Source: Crossaster papposus
Taxonomy: Eukaryota > Echinodermata > Asteroidea > Velatida > Solasteridae
Length of the DNA stretch: 64,000 nucleotides
Direction of reading: 5' to 3'
Assembly: GCA_037893245.1 (NCBI GenBank)
Contig: JBAIAA010000443.1
Coordinates: forward strand, 1,860,001 to 1,924,000
In this document: in pieces, positions 30,861-42,641 of the stretch
How positions within the stretch are numbered: position 1 is the first letter of the stretch
Layout: each line of letters starts with the position of its first letter
Position numbers and translations under genes: made by a program
Notes under the pieces: generated by a model
Databases searched by the model: none
Told to the model about the DNA's origin: nothing
Seen by the model: only the letters and a program-made list of their open reading frames with translations

Positions 30861-33262
30861 TCGACACCAGCTTGGGTTTTTAAGGCTACAAAATACTTTT
30901 TGGGGGGCAATTCTGTAAAATCTGACCACATAATGAACACAAGGTCGTTATTAGGTAGTGTAAATTCGTTTGGCATGAAGTTGTTTTGTACTCATTATAT
31001 GTCACAGGTACTGTACCGGGTAGTTGGGATCTACCGGTACATGTACATGTACATGTATCACATTCACTTTTCCAACAGCCGCTCATTAACAGTCTTACAT
31101 GTACATGTATTGCCCTACAACCAAAATGCGTGGCATGCCAGTTTTGAAGATATATTAGTTCATGAATTTATTGCCTGCATTTAAAAATGTTGGTGCCATG
31201 TACATTAGGCATATCCATATTCATTGTCAGATGTACATGTACATGTAGACATTTGTGCCTTGAGTATGCACTAATACGAGGACAGGGCTTCACTGCTGTG
31301 CTGTTTTTAAATGTGATGGTTGCCTGAACTAGTAAGATGTGTCCGAATTGTCAAAATCTTTTAGTCTAAAGAAACCTGACAAAGAAACCTGACTGATTAC
31401 AGATTTCAGACGTTGGATGTTGAAATCTGTCCTGTTTTTTTACTTTATGCTTGGTGTAATGAATTCTGATTCTTTGTTAGTGAAGTTTTTACCATTAGTG
31501 TCAAATTAACTCTCGCAGATAACTCTCACAGAGTTTTCATTAGGTCTAAATTCACATCCTGGATCAAATTCACATCCACTAGTTTGAATTTGCATTTTTA
31601 TGACCTTATCCATTATGCGAATTTGGACTGAGGATGTGAATTTGGAGCATTTGGATGTGATTTTTTAAATCACATTATGCCCATTGTGTTATTTGACGCG
31701 TTTATCCCAAGAGAAAAATTGTCTCATCTTGTTGTGCACATGTGCAGTTGGAATATCGAAGTGGCTTATTGTTAAGCTCAGCCGACCAAACTCATCACAT
31801 AATACAAGACGCTCGCTTTTGTTTCCCCTTGCTCTCGAGTTACATTGACTTCTGCGGCCTATTGAAGCTAACGTCCAACCGCAAAGAGAAAATCAATACA
31901 TCTTAAGGTCAGGGCACATAATTGCTGATATTTCACGCTTTCATGTACACCCACATGGCTTTTTTATTGTTACCTGTTGACAACTGAAAACCTCTTGTGG
32001 TTCTATCGATCCCTGTAATGAGATACAAATTACCATCGCACCCAGAGGTTTTATTTGTATGGGAGTCTGCAGCCACAAAGTTCATAGGTGCATTTTAAAG
32101 GTAGTATACATTATTTGAAACTTGGATCAAAAAGCAAAACTAACGATTCATTATGAAATACCTTACGTAACTGTAAGTGAATAACAGTATCAAGCATCCT
32201 GTGAAGTCACAGCATCTGGTGTGCTGTGGAGTTTAAGAAAAGTGGAGTTTTGTATCGATTGCCAGCCGGCAATGTACATTGTATCCAAAAAAGTACAAAG
32301 TTATTATAAAATATCGTACTTGGCTGTTAGTAAATAACCGTCCCAAGTACATGTACATGTACATGTATCCTGTGAAATCACAGCACTTGGTGTTGCTGTC
32401 ATTTCCATGAAAAGTGGAATTTTTGTATCAATTTCAAACCATCGTTGGAGAAATAAATGTTTTCAAATTGCCTAATTTATCAAATGTAGTTATTCCAAAT
32501 TTTGTTTGCAAAAGTGCTGATATGAAAAGGACGCAACTTTCGTCATCTTTTATTCTTCAATGACGAACAAAGCGGGAAGACGAGAAAATACTTTACATGT
32601 ACATTGTACCGGGTATTCTTTTAATTTGGCCTTACAATCTGCATTGCGGTGCAAATTTCATACTACCATTACATGAACACATTACATGTCGTGGGTTGAA
32701 GTTTAACATGTTGACCTCTCCTAAAGGTCATTAACCAGGCATCGGCCTCAATCTATTTGAAATATGAAACCATAATTTGTTTACAAATGTCATACTGTTA
32801 TGAACTTTTATGAACTGTACTGTACATGTACTGCACTGTAATTTCTTTGTCAATGCATATTTTTATACTGTAGGCCCTACCACCAATTTTCTAGTTCTAA
32901 TAACCGAATTCAGTTTGTTTTTTATAGCAACCATAGAACTAGCTATAATTAGTAAGGGTCGTGTTACACCTTGTAACTTGGTATATTTTTGGATTTGTTA
33001 TTAACCTTGCTGCTTTGGATCCTTTAAAATGCTACATTTTCCGTACTAAAAGCCAAGCCTTATGTGTGGGTGATGAGTCCTTTGTAGACGAACAAATAAA
33101 TAGAGCTGAACATTTGTAAATGGCTCTTTTTTTCACGTCCATCTTTTTACTGTCGCCATCAAGATGAACAAAATAAGAGGTACATGTATTCTTCCAGCAA
33201 CTTTAATTATTGTTCAGCTGTGCATTATTTTGTAGAGTCAATGAGTTGTGTTCAAAACAATG
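30861..33262. other. Gene-free stretch with ACATGT repeats and a tandem duplication
   Basis: No coding exon recognised. GTACATGTAC-type tracts occur at 31035-31058, 31098-31110, 31233-31248 and 32346-32368. About 31540-31680 holds TAAATTCACATCC repeats in both orientations, also found near 16.1 kb. A diverged tandem duplication lies at 32098-32440. Confidence 0.5.
32098..32440. repeat. Two-copy tandem duplication, unit about 170 bp
   Basis: Both units contain ATTATGAAATA or a similar AT block, GTAA(A/G)TAAC, CATCCTGTGAAGTCACAGCA or TATCCTGTGAAATCACAGCA, TGGTGTGCTGT or TGGTGTTGCTGT, then AAAAGTGGA and TTTTGTATC. The first unit starts with an M1-like GGTAGTATACATTATTTG end. Confidence 0.7.
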
Positions 33263-33499
33263 GACTGAATACATAAAAACTAGCAATTGCTTATAAGCAG
33301 AATCATCGAGCAAAAGCAAAAGCACATCAAGCAGAAGTAAAAATAATTGCTTAAAACATATACATAACCGTTTGCTTTGACTAACAGCTTTTCCTTAAGC
33401 TTGCCTAGCAAAATGATTAGGTTTTAAACATTAGTACTAAATAATTAATGACGAGCAAAGGCGTAGAAAAAGCAATTGCTAGTTTGTATGTATTCGGCC
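33263..33499. mobile_element. MITE family M3
   Basis: Left end GAATACATAAAAACTAGCAA and right end TTGCTAGTTTGTATGTATTC are inverted copies of about 30 bp. The right end recurs at 38397-38428. Confidence 0.75.
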
Positions 33500-35025
33500 A
33501 ATGCCACAATTCAAATTGTAGTCAGAGAGCTTCATGTTTTGGTCTGGCAACAAGATTAAAATACTGGAGAATACCTTTTTTTATTTAGTTCAATTTGATC
33601 AAATTTTCATTTTGAGGGAATTCCTTTCTGTATGAATGATTAGCCCATCGTATTTGGTGAGGGTTAGTTCAGTTCACTTTATTTCCATATACAATAATTG
33701 ACACATTCATAAAATACAGATAGTTAATACTGTATATGGAGGGATCCGATAAAAAGCAATGCTTGCCTAGTATGGGAATCCACATTTTTTAGGAAATACA
33801 TGTATTAGTATATTTATTGTGGAACATAGTATACAAAATACAATGGCATTGCGACTGACTGGGAAATAATAATCTGTTTACCGTAAACCAGAAATATTCA
33901 TACTTATTACATAAACATAAAGAAACATCAACAACATGTGTTTATAACTGATATTGAAATATTGGCTTGGTATGTTCGTGGAAATGGAAGATACTGGCCC
34001 AAAAGTGAACCACTATCTAAACCATATCTTGTTTTTCCAGCTCTAAATAGACAAGCAGATTGGTGCACAATAAAAGCATGAAAGGCATGACATTTGGCAC
34101 GATAAGGATATTTGGCTGAAGGGCCATCGCAAATTTGTCCTTTGAAGGAATATAGGTAGACAAATCCACTTACCGCCAGTAAGTGGTAAGCGTTAATTTT
34201 GAGGCTTGGTGCAATGGCAGCCATTTCTTTGTTTTCAATGACAAATTTTATATGGCCCTGCATCCAAATCCTGTGAAAATCCTTGGAAAAAAATGTACAT
34301 TGTATCGTTTTATTTTAATATAATTTAAGTCGAGTTGATTTATTTTATTGAATGTTATTACTGTATTTAGCTTCATTATTCTTCTATGATCCTTATTAAA
34401 GAGTATTGTATTATAAATAAATATGATTATGAATTAAAAATTTATATTAGAAAAAACAAAGATGTTTTTGTGCATTTTGACTTGGTTTAGGTACAATAAC
34501 AGAGTTATTCGAGAAGTTGGCGTTGGACGTCACCAGACGCACCCAACGACATTTTTCAATTAGAAAAATGACACTGAATGGTAGAGCGCCGACTAGTAGT
34601 ACATGTCATGTACAAGCAAAATAAGGTTTGACCTCGCACAATTTGCAACATTTGTTCACCACATCATGCACAGTGCATTTCTACAAGGTCCCTGCAGAAT
34701 GACTTACTAGTAAAAGTCTCAAAAAACTATAATTGTTGGAAATATGGTAAATTTGCATAATAAATCGTTAATACCTGCCGTGTAATATATTTATTCCCAT
34801 ATTTCTGTATTCTAGTTGGCTTAAACACGGTCACGTGGGGTTAACTAATAATTATAGGCTAGTGCATGAAATTTGCGCCACCGTGAATTTGCGGGAAATA
34901 GTACCCGAAGCGGGCAATAGACTTACAATTTGTTGACTGGTTACAGCGCCCTCAAAGTGTTTGCCAGGCTCATCTTAATGAAAAATGGCGGCGTCTTGAT
35001 CTTTTGGACCGAGATGTGTTATAAA
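33500..35025. other. Gene-free stretch
   Basis: No coding exon recognised. A repeat at 34110-34260 (GATATTTGGCTGAAGGGCCA, CGCAAATTTGTC) also occurs near 6915-7010. A 111-codon minus frame over it has no recognisable domain. Confidence 0.45.
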
Positions 35026-35213
35026 ACACATAATGGACTGGCATGATTCGGTCACTAGAGCACGTCTACCCCCCTCGGGCCTGTGAGTGACCAGAAGGGG
35101 GACCTATTTCCATCGGCCTTCGGCCTCGGGAAATAGGTTCCCCTTCTGGTGACTCACAGTCCTTCGGGAGAATATACGTGCTCTAGTGACCTCCTTACCA
35201 GTCCATTATGTGT
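35026..35213. repeat. Foldback element, about 85-bp arms
   Basis: Outer arms ACACATAATGGACTGG and CCAGTCCATTATGTGT, then GTCACTAGAGCACGT against ACGTGCTCTAGTGAC and ACCAGAAGGGG against CCCCTTCTGGT are all inverted. The loop is near CGGCCTTCGGCC, itself a strong tetraloop hairpin. Confidence 0.88.
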
Positions 35214-35691
35214 ATAATATTTTTAAAAAACTTTAATATACATTCTTACTTTAAAACACTTTTTAAAACATACAAGTGACTGAATATATACCCCTAAAAC
35301 CTTGTCTCCGGATATCAACAAGTAGTCGGCATTGATGAGCTTCAAATTCACCAAGTTGCTATACTGACACAGCTACCCTATTAAAACCTTATGGGAAACC
35401 ATGTGAACATTTATATTAACCCAGCAAACAAAACCAGGAAAAAAACAACCTCGTCGGAGGAGATAATTTTTCAGTAGTTTAATTTTGTTCACTCGCTCAT
35501 CACTGCCCCGTAGTCTGTGTCGCCGTAGGGGCACTTGAAGAATTGACTACCACTACCAGCTTTCCCCAACCCTCTCGATTCTCTGAATTCTTCAGGAAGT
35601 CACTCATTGTCGGGCTGTTCACTCTTAGATGTTGTCCTATAATCTCTTTCTCGGTCTGCCCCGCTTTCTTTCTCGTCTACGCAAGTCCTGA

Positions 35692-37495
35692 TTATCGTGA
35701 AATGCGCCCATACCACTTAAATCTGCGCTTTTTCACAGTGGTCAAAGGATCTTCGTAGGGCCCAATGACTTGCCTGATTCTGGACCGTACCTCTTCGTTG
35801 GTGATGTGATCTTTGTAAGAGATACAAAGAATATTTCTGAAGCATCTAATTTCTGTGGCCTGTATTATCTTATCTAAGTCGGCTCTTAGAGTCCATGGAT
35901 CACAGGCGTAAAAAAGACGGAGATAATAAATTAACGAGCGCGTCATTCTTATTTTTGAAATGAGCCTGATGTTCCTTCTTTCCAAATGGGCCTCACTTTT
36001 GTCAGTGCTGCTGTTGTTTGCGCAATTCTTGAACATATATTATTGGTTTAGAGCCCTTGAACGCTAAGCTGTGGACGGTTTCCAGATCCTTGCCATTGTG
36101 GACAGTTATGCCAGTGCTGATTTCATTTATGTTATTGGTCATGAGCTTGCTCGTTTCTGCACTGATTTACTTGCCATAGGCTGCGCAAATGTTGTCAAGG
36201 TGTTCCACTAGTTTGGCTAACTTCTGTTCTTCTACAGCTAGGCCGTCGATATCGTTGGCAACTTAGTAGCTGCCCTGTCTCAGATGCTGTCTGTCACCTT
36301 GTGGTATTCTAGTGCATCCTTCATGATTATCTCCAGAAAAATGTTGAAGAGCGTAGACGAGAGTAAACAACCTTGCCTGAATCCGACTGTCGTCCATTCC
36401 CCTGTGCTGCCGCGTTAAAATATACTGCACTAGTGGCCTTATCATAGAAGTGCTCTGTGATCCTAATCAGGTTGCCATTGATGTACATCCTCATAGTTGC
36501 CCACAAGGCTGCGTGCCACACCCTGCCAAACGCTTTCTTGAAATCCACAAATGCGTGGTAGAGGTTTTGTTGGTGCTGCAAGATTTTCAGCATGACCATG
36601 CTTGGGTGACTTATGAGGCTGATTATGCGGTAGTTTCGACATTGGTGTGAGTTGCCTTTCTTGGGGAAAGTAATGACCAGTAACGAGTTCATGGTGTTGG
36701 CCACTCTCCTGTCTGCCAGATCTTGTTACATATAGTTGCAAGAACAGTAATAATGGCCTCTCCCTCCTGCCTGGACCAGTTCGGCTGGAATGTTGTCCAC
36801 TCCTGCGGATTTCCCCCTTTTTCAGCGAATTCACCGCTGCTTCCACTTCACAAAGGATGGGGGTAATTAACGGTGTTGGTTGCTGAAGGGACAATCAGTA
36901 CCTCTGGATCAAATATATTTTGTTTTTTTCATGCCCTTTTTTTATTTTACGATTGACTTCCTTGTACTGATGTGCCCCTTCTACTGATTTCTTTTTCTTC
37001 AGCTCTCTCTTTTTGTCACGGGCGTTGTTTGCCAAGGATCTCGCTGCTGTGTTGAAGATGTCAATAAACGTATCCATGTCTGTGTCATCAGCCTCAGCAT
37101 CAAGTATGATGAGTGGTGCAAAGCTTCATCAAATCATTGCTTGGAAGGTTTTTGCTACTGCTGGGTTCTACCCCTTTTTTTCTTCTTCATGTCAAACTTG
37201 ATCACTGTCTTGTTCTGCTCTTTCACTTTTTAATGTGGAGTCTGAAGGTCATTAACACCAGATCGTGGTCACTTATTATGTCCGCTCCTGGGAAACTCCG
37301 TGTATTGGCCATGCTCACACTTGACTTAAAAATCCACGGTGTTGTCGGTCTGGTTATAGGAGACTCCGCTTGGGCTTTGTCAAGTCCACCTTCTGGATGC
37401 TTTATGATGGCCAAATATCGTGCGGTGCTTATATAGCGCTTTATCACCAACGGTCTCAAAGCGCTTAACATTTTTACCCCGGTCATTGGGTCCAT
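35692..37495 (-). pseudogene. RTE/CR1-type non-LTR retrotransposon, degenerate
   Basis: In minus-strand order: the end of an AP endonuclease domain (GADIISDHDLVLMTF, about 37300-37240); a Lys-rich linker with an AARSLANNARDKKRELKKKK block (about 37050-36970); RT blocks (NYRIISLISHPSMVMLKILQ, then LYHAFVDFKKAFGRVWHAAL, about 36640-36510); and the C-terminal region (PWTLRADLDKIIQATEIRCF, YKDHITNEEVRSRIRQ, KRRFKWYGRISR, 35900-35692). RT motif A is altered at its second residue (FKKAFG for the usual FD), the YADD region is missing and several frameshifts and deletions separate the blocks. It cannot mobilise itself. The family is common in marine invertebrate genomes. Confidence 0.86.
37416..37480 (-). 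mobile_element. Retroposon 3' tail (AAGCGCTTTGAGACC type)
   Basis: On the minus strand AAGCGCTTTGAGACCGTTGG is followed by ATAAAGCGCTATATAAG. A related hairpin tail lies at 56096-56142. Paired GCGCT boxes mark the 3' end of a SINE/LINE family. Confidence 0.55.
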
Positions 37496-37599
37496 GAAAC
37501 ATTATAAAGTCAGCTCCGTGGGAAGTATACAGCTCGATGATGCCATATCTCGGGCAAGTCTCGCCTGGTGGTGCGTAAATCCCCCCAGGCCTGACCTGC

Positions 37600-38180
37600 A
37601 CAGTCGATGTCCTCCAACTAGGTGGCTCACCGTAGTCATGAACACGTAGCCGTTGGTGTTTATGGAACTCCTTCGCCCTGGCCGGTGACCATCAGCGTGG
37701 AGGTCTTTCGTCCAGTGGTGCCGCGTTAACACCACCCTCTCATGTGCCCTCAAATCCTCTGCTATTAAAGCATTTTGTGGGCCATGAACTAAAGGTTTAT
37801 ACCAAAAAAAAGAGCGGAAGCCGTGCACAGGACTTCAAGCTTGTGTTACTGTGATATTTGGATGGAATTAGGCCTTAAACGTGCTCTATTTTACAATGGA
37901 GCGGAGGCGTCATTTGTCAAGATGGCGACAGTCCACAGGACTACATCTAGAGCCATCAGTTACCCCCAAAAATTGAACAGAAACTGAAAGATTATGAAAT
38001 AAGCTTATGGTGTGTGTCTCAAACACCTTTGAGAGTGGCAACTATTGTTCCTGAATTGTAGAAGTTGGGGGCATTTATCAATTATCACTTAGGTCTATGG
38101 CACTTTATTTACCGGTGCGCCACCTTAACATCCTATACAAATCTTCGGACTTCATCTGACTTCATCTGACTTCATCAAAC
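37600..38180. other. Unassigned stretch
   Basis: A 108-codon minus frame (37502-37828) has no recognisable domain and probably belongs to the retroposon ending at 37416. A short GACTTCATCT direct repeat lies at 38149-38175. Confidence 0.35.
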
Positions 38181-38428
38181 ACAATTGCTTAAACACATAC
38201 CTAACCTTAATGCTTATAGGTTTTGAACAATGGCGCTACAAAAGCAAGAGCTTGTTTTTATGTATACGTTTTTTAAGCACTTGCTATAACCTGGGAAGCT
38301 CATGCTTGCAAGAACCAAGCTTTTGATTTTGCTAAAGTAACAGTTTTTGTTTGCTAGCAATTACTTTTTTAATGTATACAAAATTAGTGTAAGAAAAGCA
38401 ATTGCTAGTTTGTATGTTTTCGGCCTAT
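38180..38428. mobile_element. MITE family M3, second copy
   Basis: Ends at AAGCAATTGCTAGTTTGTAT, identical over 20 bp to the right end of the 33.3 kb copy; the left end is diverged. TGCTTATAAG-like and AGCTTTTGATTTTGC segments are related in the interior. Confidence 0.6.
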
Positions 38429-38814
38429 TAATTCAGTAGGAATACTTCTTGGACGGATGCAACATCCAGCATTTGGCCCTTGGGATATATTTATGCATTG
38501 AATGGCACCAAAATTAACTCTAGTTACGCCACTGCCCCGAAGTGTTGTATTAGCCTCCATGATTAAAGGTAGTACATGATACACCGTTTGCAAACATATA
38601 CAACAACAATATATAGGGGGAGACTGCTGTCATTTACGGAAAATGTGTATGATTTTGGATTTGGACGTGTTGAAGCCACTCCAAGCGCTCGGCTTATCAA
38701 GGTCATTTTAAAGAACAGACACGTACACGTTACTATATGTATGGGTCGATACAAAATGATTAATTATGAGTGATATTATTAACACAGATATTCAATAATA
38801 AAGGTTAAGTACGC

Positions 38815-39190
38815 TAAATTGGGGGATTCCACACCTCACTATCGGCCACCTCGAGGCCTTCTCCCACAAAAGTTACCCTCTAGAGGTGACCAACTAAGAA
38901 ATCCTGTTCCCACCTACATAGCTCCTCTTATGTTGGTGACCGAGTCAAGTCGGTGGAGGAGAATGTCGCGAGGCATCCGATCAAAGGCTTTACTCATGTC
39001 GAGAAACACAGCATCAATTCTAGGCGAATTACGCTGATCAAGTGATTATGTCAAACTATGATAGACACTCTGAGTAATACTGGAACAAATTCATGTTGGT
39101 CATCGGAAATTAGTAAGCAGTAGTTGTCATGTAAGTGGGCAACATTTGATAACGTGTGGAGGTATCTTAATTTGCAAAGCATTTTTTCAT
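38815..39190 (-). pseudogene. Non-LTR RT fragment (palm motif A)
   Basis: The minus strand reads IDAVFLDMSKAFDRMPRDIL then LHRLDSVTNIRGAM and a stop. LDMSKAFDRxP is motif A of CR1/jockey-type reverse transcriptase. Upstream, in a decayed frame, LLISDDQHEFVP matches the DQHGFRP block that precedes it. No YADD motif is present. Confidence 0.8.
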
Positions 39191-39931
39191 AGGTGAAGGA
39201 GCTCCTGGCCTAATTATTAACTTGGCTTACTAATTGAAAAGTGATAGTTATATCTTGTTCGATTACTTTCGACAGCGTTAGATTTGACGCTCACGTGACT
39301 TCTCGCGCTTACTCGGGCCTGGCGCGAGTAACCGACCCGCCGATCCGGTTACTTGAAGAAGTATCCCATAAGACCTTGCGAAAACATGACTGCCACGTCC
39401 AGCGATGCACCAGCGGTGGAAAATTATGCCTATATTTATTTTTTCGAAATTAGTCTGTACGATGCGGCCACAGAAAGGAAAATACAAGTTATCACTCTTG
39501 CATGTGGCCGCGTATTTATATGAACGTCACTCGTTGAGTCGAGTGACCCGATGACTCGTCGTTCGTTTACTCTCATATACTGCGCATGTACAACCTTTTC
39601 CTGATTTAGAGGCGCCAGTAACTCGGCGCGGGTGGGAATCGAACACGCTGATGAGTTAATCAATTAAAAGCTCATTATGCAGGTGAATATCAGCCAACAA
39701 ATTGTTGCCAACTCTCCGAAAGTGCGTCTGAGTCTCTCGTCCGGGGCTATTGTCTTGGTGTTCGCTATTTACAGCTGCGCGTGAGCAGGCTGACTATAGA
39801 GGTACAGTAGTAGCTCTAGTGGAAGCCCGTTTTTTGTACCCGGCCTTATTTCATTTATGTGGACCGCCCCGACCTGCCGCGCGTGCGCATAATACACGTC
39901 GTATCGAAACACGTGGTGTCGAAAAATTTGA
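39191..39931. other. CpG-rich unassigned region
   Basis: Locally rich in CpG (about 39280-39910), with dyads such as GAGTCGAGTGACCCGATGACTCG. A 45-codon plus frame from 39388 (MTATSSDAPAVENYAY) is open but not recognised. Could be a promoter-proximal CpG zone; see the next entry. Confidence 0.35.
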
Positions 39932-40094
39932 TATATAAATCAGCATTGATGCTTTCGATCTTGGATTTTCGCCTTTAGTCATCCAGAGACAAAACGAATC
40001 TGATCTGGCTTTCAATTTCCGGATCTGTGTTCAACTGGTGTACGCTCCTACACGGCAGGTCGCGTTTCAGATCCGACAGTACTGTTCCGCACAG
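39932..40094 (+). promoter_or_regulatory. Candidate TATA promoter and first noncoding exon
   Basis: TATATAAAT at 39932-39940 is followed about 155 nt later by a good 5' splice site, CCGCACAG|GTAGGT (GT at 40095). A transcript starting near 39962 would have a first exon of about 130 nt. No matching coding exon is visible until 59.1 kb. The pairing of TATA and donor could be chance. Confidence 0.35.
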
Positions 40095-40821
40095 GTAGGT
40101 TGTCTAATGTATTATCTCTCTCAGCATATCGATATAATTTTATTGAAAGAATTCAATAAGGGAATAAAAATAGTTGGCCGGTTTTTCGTACGCGCACACT
40201 TATAATGTTGATTCAACACTTTAGTGTCGGTTTCGCTGAATAAAATGAAGTAGTTATTTTTTAAATTATTTTCAGATCAATTTTCTGAATGGGGCAGAAG
40301 AGCCAATGGTCTCTAACAAAACAAGCACGAATTCGTGCAGGAGAGCCGCGTCGTTTTGTATTGCTCTAGAAATGCACAACAGTGCCGCAGAAATTTATCT
40401 CTAGCATTACCAAGAAAAAAAAGTCTCCAGGTCACTGTGACAAGCTGTTAAAATGACTAAATGAAACATTCATTCGTTATCGTCTACACACCACTGTGTG
40501 TAAACACCTTCCCTCGTGGACCCCCTATTGTCCCTCTTTTGTTTTGTTTTGCACACGTATTTCAATCGTGGACTTTCTGTCAATCGTAGACCCTATTGTT
40601 CTCTATTGTTCTACGTCCACTATTTGAATGCGTATACAAACTCACCTAGGCTTGTGAACGTTACATTAACAAAGTCAAACCACGTTATCAGCCAATCCGG
40701 CTAGCTACCCGCCGTCATTAATAAGCAAGGCTTTTACGTCATAATGCCACGTTACAAGCGTGCCGGTATGTTATGGTCACAGGGCAACTGTTATAATTGC
40801 TATGCTGATAAATCTTATATT
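40095..40821. other. Gene-free stretch
   Basis: No coding exon or recognisable repeat seen. Confidence 0.4.
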
Positions 40822-41108
40822 ACATGTATTCCTAGTTCAAAGCATGTTGAATAGCATGGTAAGTGCCGCTTCAACCCTGGTTAAACCGGTGACAAAGCTT
40901 TTTGAAAAACAAAGTGCTGCTCCACAAGTATCCCATTACTTTGTGTACAAATTACATGTATTCCTAGTTCAAAGCATAGAGCAAGGAACTATGTTCAAAG
41001 CAAGCCGAATAGCAGGGTAATCGCCGGATGAATCCTGGTTGAACCGGTGACACAGCTTTTTGCAAAGGGAGGTGCTGCCCCACGAGTATCTCATTACATT
41101 GTGTACAT
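40822..41108. repeat. Two-copy tandem duplication, unit about 150 bp
   Basis: Each unit begins ATTACATGTATTCCTAGTTC, has AACCGGTGACA(A/C)AGCTTTTTG and ends at CATTAC(A/T)TTGTGTACA. The second unit carries a small insertion (AGAGCAAGGAACTATG). Both frames are open over parts, without recognised domains. Confidence 0.8.
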
Positions 41109-41155
41109 AAAGGGGCTATTCAAGTATGGGTTTACCAGACCTACCCAAGCAATTA

Positions 41156-42639
41156 CAGTTTTTCTCAGTTGCTTTGATGCACTTCCCGAGACAGTAACCT
41201 CTTTCTCAAAACTCAAAATGCAATCCCCAAAACACTGAAAGCATTTCTCACAACACTGTACCACCCGTGCAAAAGCAAATAAAACAATCAAAATGCTAAC
41301 AACAGGCGTCAAAATACACTAAGTCAGTCGATTGCTACATCAATGTAACCAAATGCACAGCTCCTTCTGATTGCTGCATGAACACCGACACCCAAATGGC
41401 AAAGTAGTTGCATCAAAACTGGACAGAGTGATAGTGTTGCTGATAATGTAAACAACAAATGGACACACTATATAAGAACAGACACATTTGTGATGGTGTG
41501 TATCTTGAATGTATTACGTTTATTACATATTGTGTAATACATGTACATGTAGTATTGTTGTTTTATTTTTTATTTCTTTATTTATGTATAGTTTTTGGGA
41601 CAATCGCCCCATTGCTGACAAATGTAGTCAAGCTCCACAGGACTCTCATTGGGCATCCATTCTCTCCTCCCTGTTTGGCCAAAGCACTTCATCCACATCG
41701 CATCTGATGTGTTGCCTCTGAAGGCACCGAGGGAAAAACCTGTGGGACAACAGATGAAAATGTTATTGCGCTAAACAATAAAGTAATGCTCGTGTACACA
41801 CATTACCCACATCAAATACTAAAGAAATAAATACAATGAACCTTCTGGCATGACGTATCCAACCTTGGCAGTCCTCGAGTGAGATATCCCCACAACCAGC
41901 ATTCATGGCGTCCAGTAGAGATAATTGGTTTTGGGGTCGGTGATCATGCTCGTATCTCATTTGGAACATTCATATTCCTTCCCCTGCCTCTTCCCCCTAT
42001 TCCCCTGCCTCTTCCCCTGCACCTTTTCCTCTCCCCTTCCCTGCCTCCTTCCCTGCCTCCCCGTCCCCTGTGCACTCTTCCTCATGCCCTACTACCACGC
42101 ACACGGACACCGTCTCTTGCACGACGCTCGTTGATACCTGCCTCTCGCTCCATTTTACGTAGAACTATTGCGCTCAGTGGAACCCTTATATACGTTATGA
42201 GTACTAAACATTCATCATCTCTACCTTGTATGATGGAATGGACAGCATTATGCTCTGGTAGTAGGCCTATTCAATTGAGCCAGTGAAGAGCAGTAACTCC
42301 CATCGTGCTGGCGTTATCTTTTGTACAAACACACTGCTCACTGTACGTAGTATTTTGCATGCAATGATTTACCCAATGCACAACTGCGGTATTTCGAATA
42401 GAAAAGGTACACAGTCAGTTGAGAAGAAAACAACCTGTTTTGCCTAGAATGTCAAAATAGAATGAAAATTGCATCTGTGCTATGGCAAGTGCGTTTAGAG
42501 TTTTGCATTTTGTGTGCACACAATGGGAAATAGAAATAGTGGATTGGCCAATTGCATTCATGATGCGGGGTTTTGAGACGCTGTTAAAAAAATGAGGTAA
42601 GAGTTTGGGAAAGTGCATTAAAGCGATTGAGAAAAACTG
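41156..42639 (-). mobile_element. IS630/Tc1-like transposon, internally deleted
   Basis: Ends CAGTTTTTCTCAGTTGCTTT and AAAGCGATTGAGAAAAACTG are inverted copies, flanked by TA at 41154-41155 and 42640-42641. The TIRs extend to about 30 bp (GATGCACTTCCC against GGGAAAGTGCAT). It carries both ends of a minus-strand transposase gene. A CAGTTTTTCTCA-like terminus also occurs in fish Tc1-like elements, from memory. Confidence 0.88.
41646..42153 (-). pseudogene. Transposase (DDE_3 type) with deleted catalytic core and intact intron
   Basis: From ATG 42153 the minus strand encodes MEREAGINERRARDGVRVRG, then an in-frame TGA and a long Arg/Gly-rich tract; this is the apparent C/T-rich low-complexity zone at 41975-42085. 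It reaches NVPNEIRA, then jumps to YEHDHRPQNQLSLLDAMNAG in another frame, so the HTH core and most of the DDE domain are deleted. The C-terminus continues DISLEDCQGWIRHAR, is split by a 102-bp GT-AG intron (41841-41740), and resumes FFPRCLQRQHIRCDVDEVLW, ending PNREERMDAQ and TGA at 41648-41646. The N-terminal RG-rich tail and C-terminal RCDVDE(V/N)LWPNR block are hallmarks of this transposase family. Confidence 0.85.
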
Positions 42640-42641
42640 TA

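Noticed and set aside
36450..37436. Plus-strand open frames over the RTE-like relic
   Set aside because: The minus strand carries the retrotransposon blocks; plus frames are antisense shadows.
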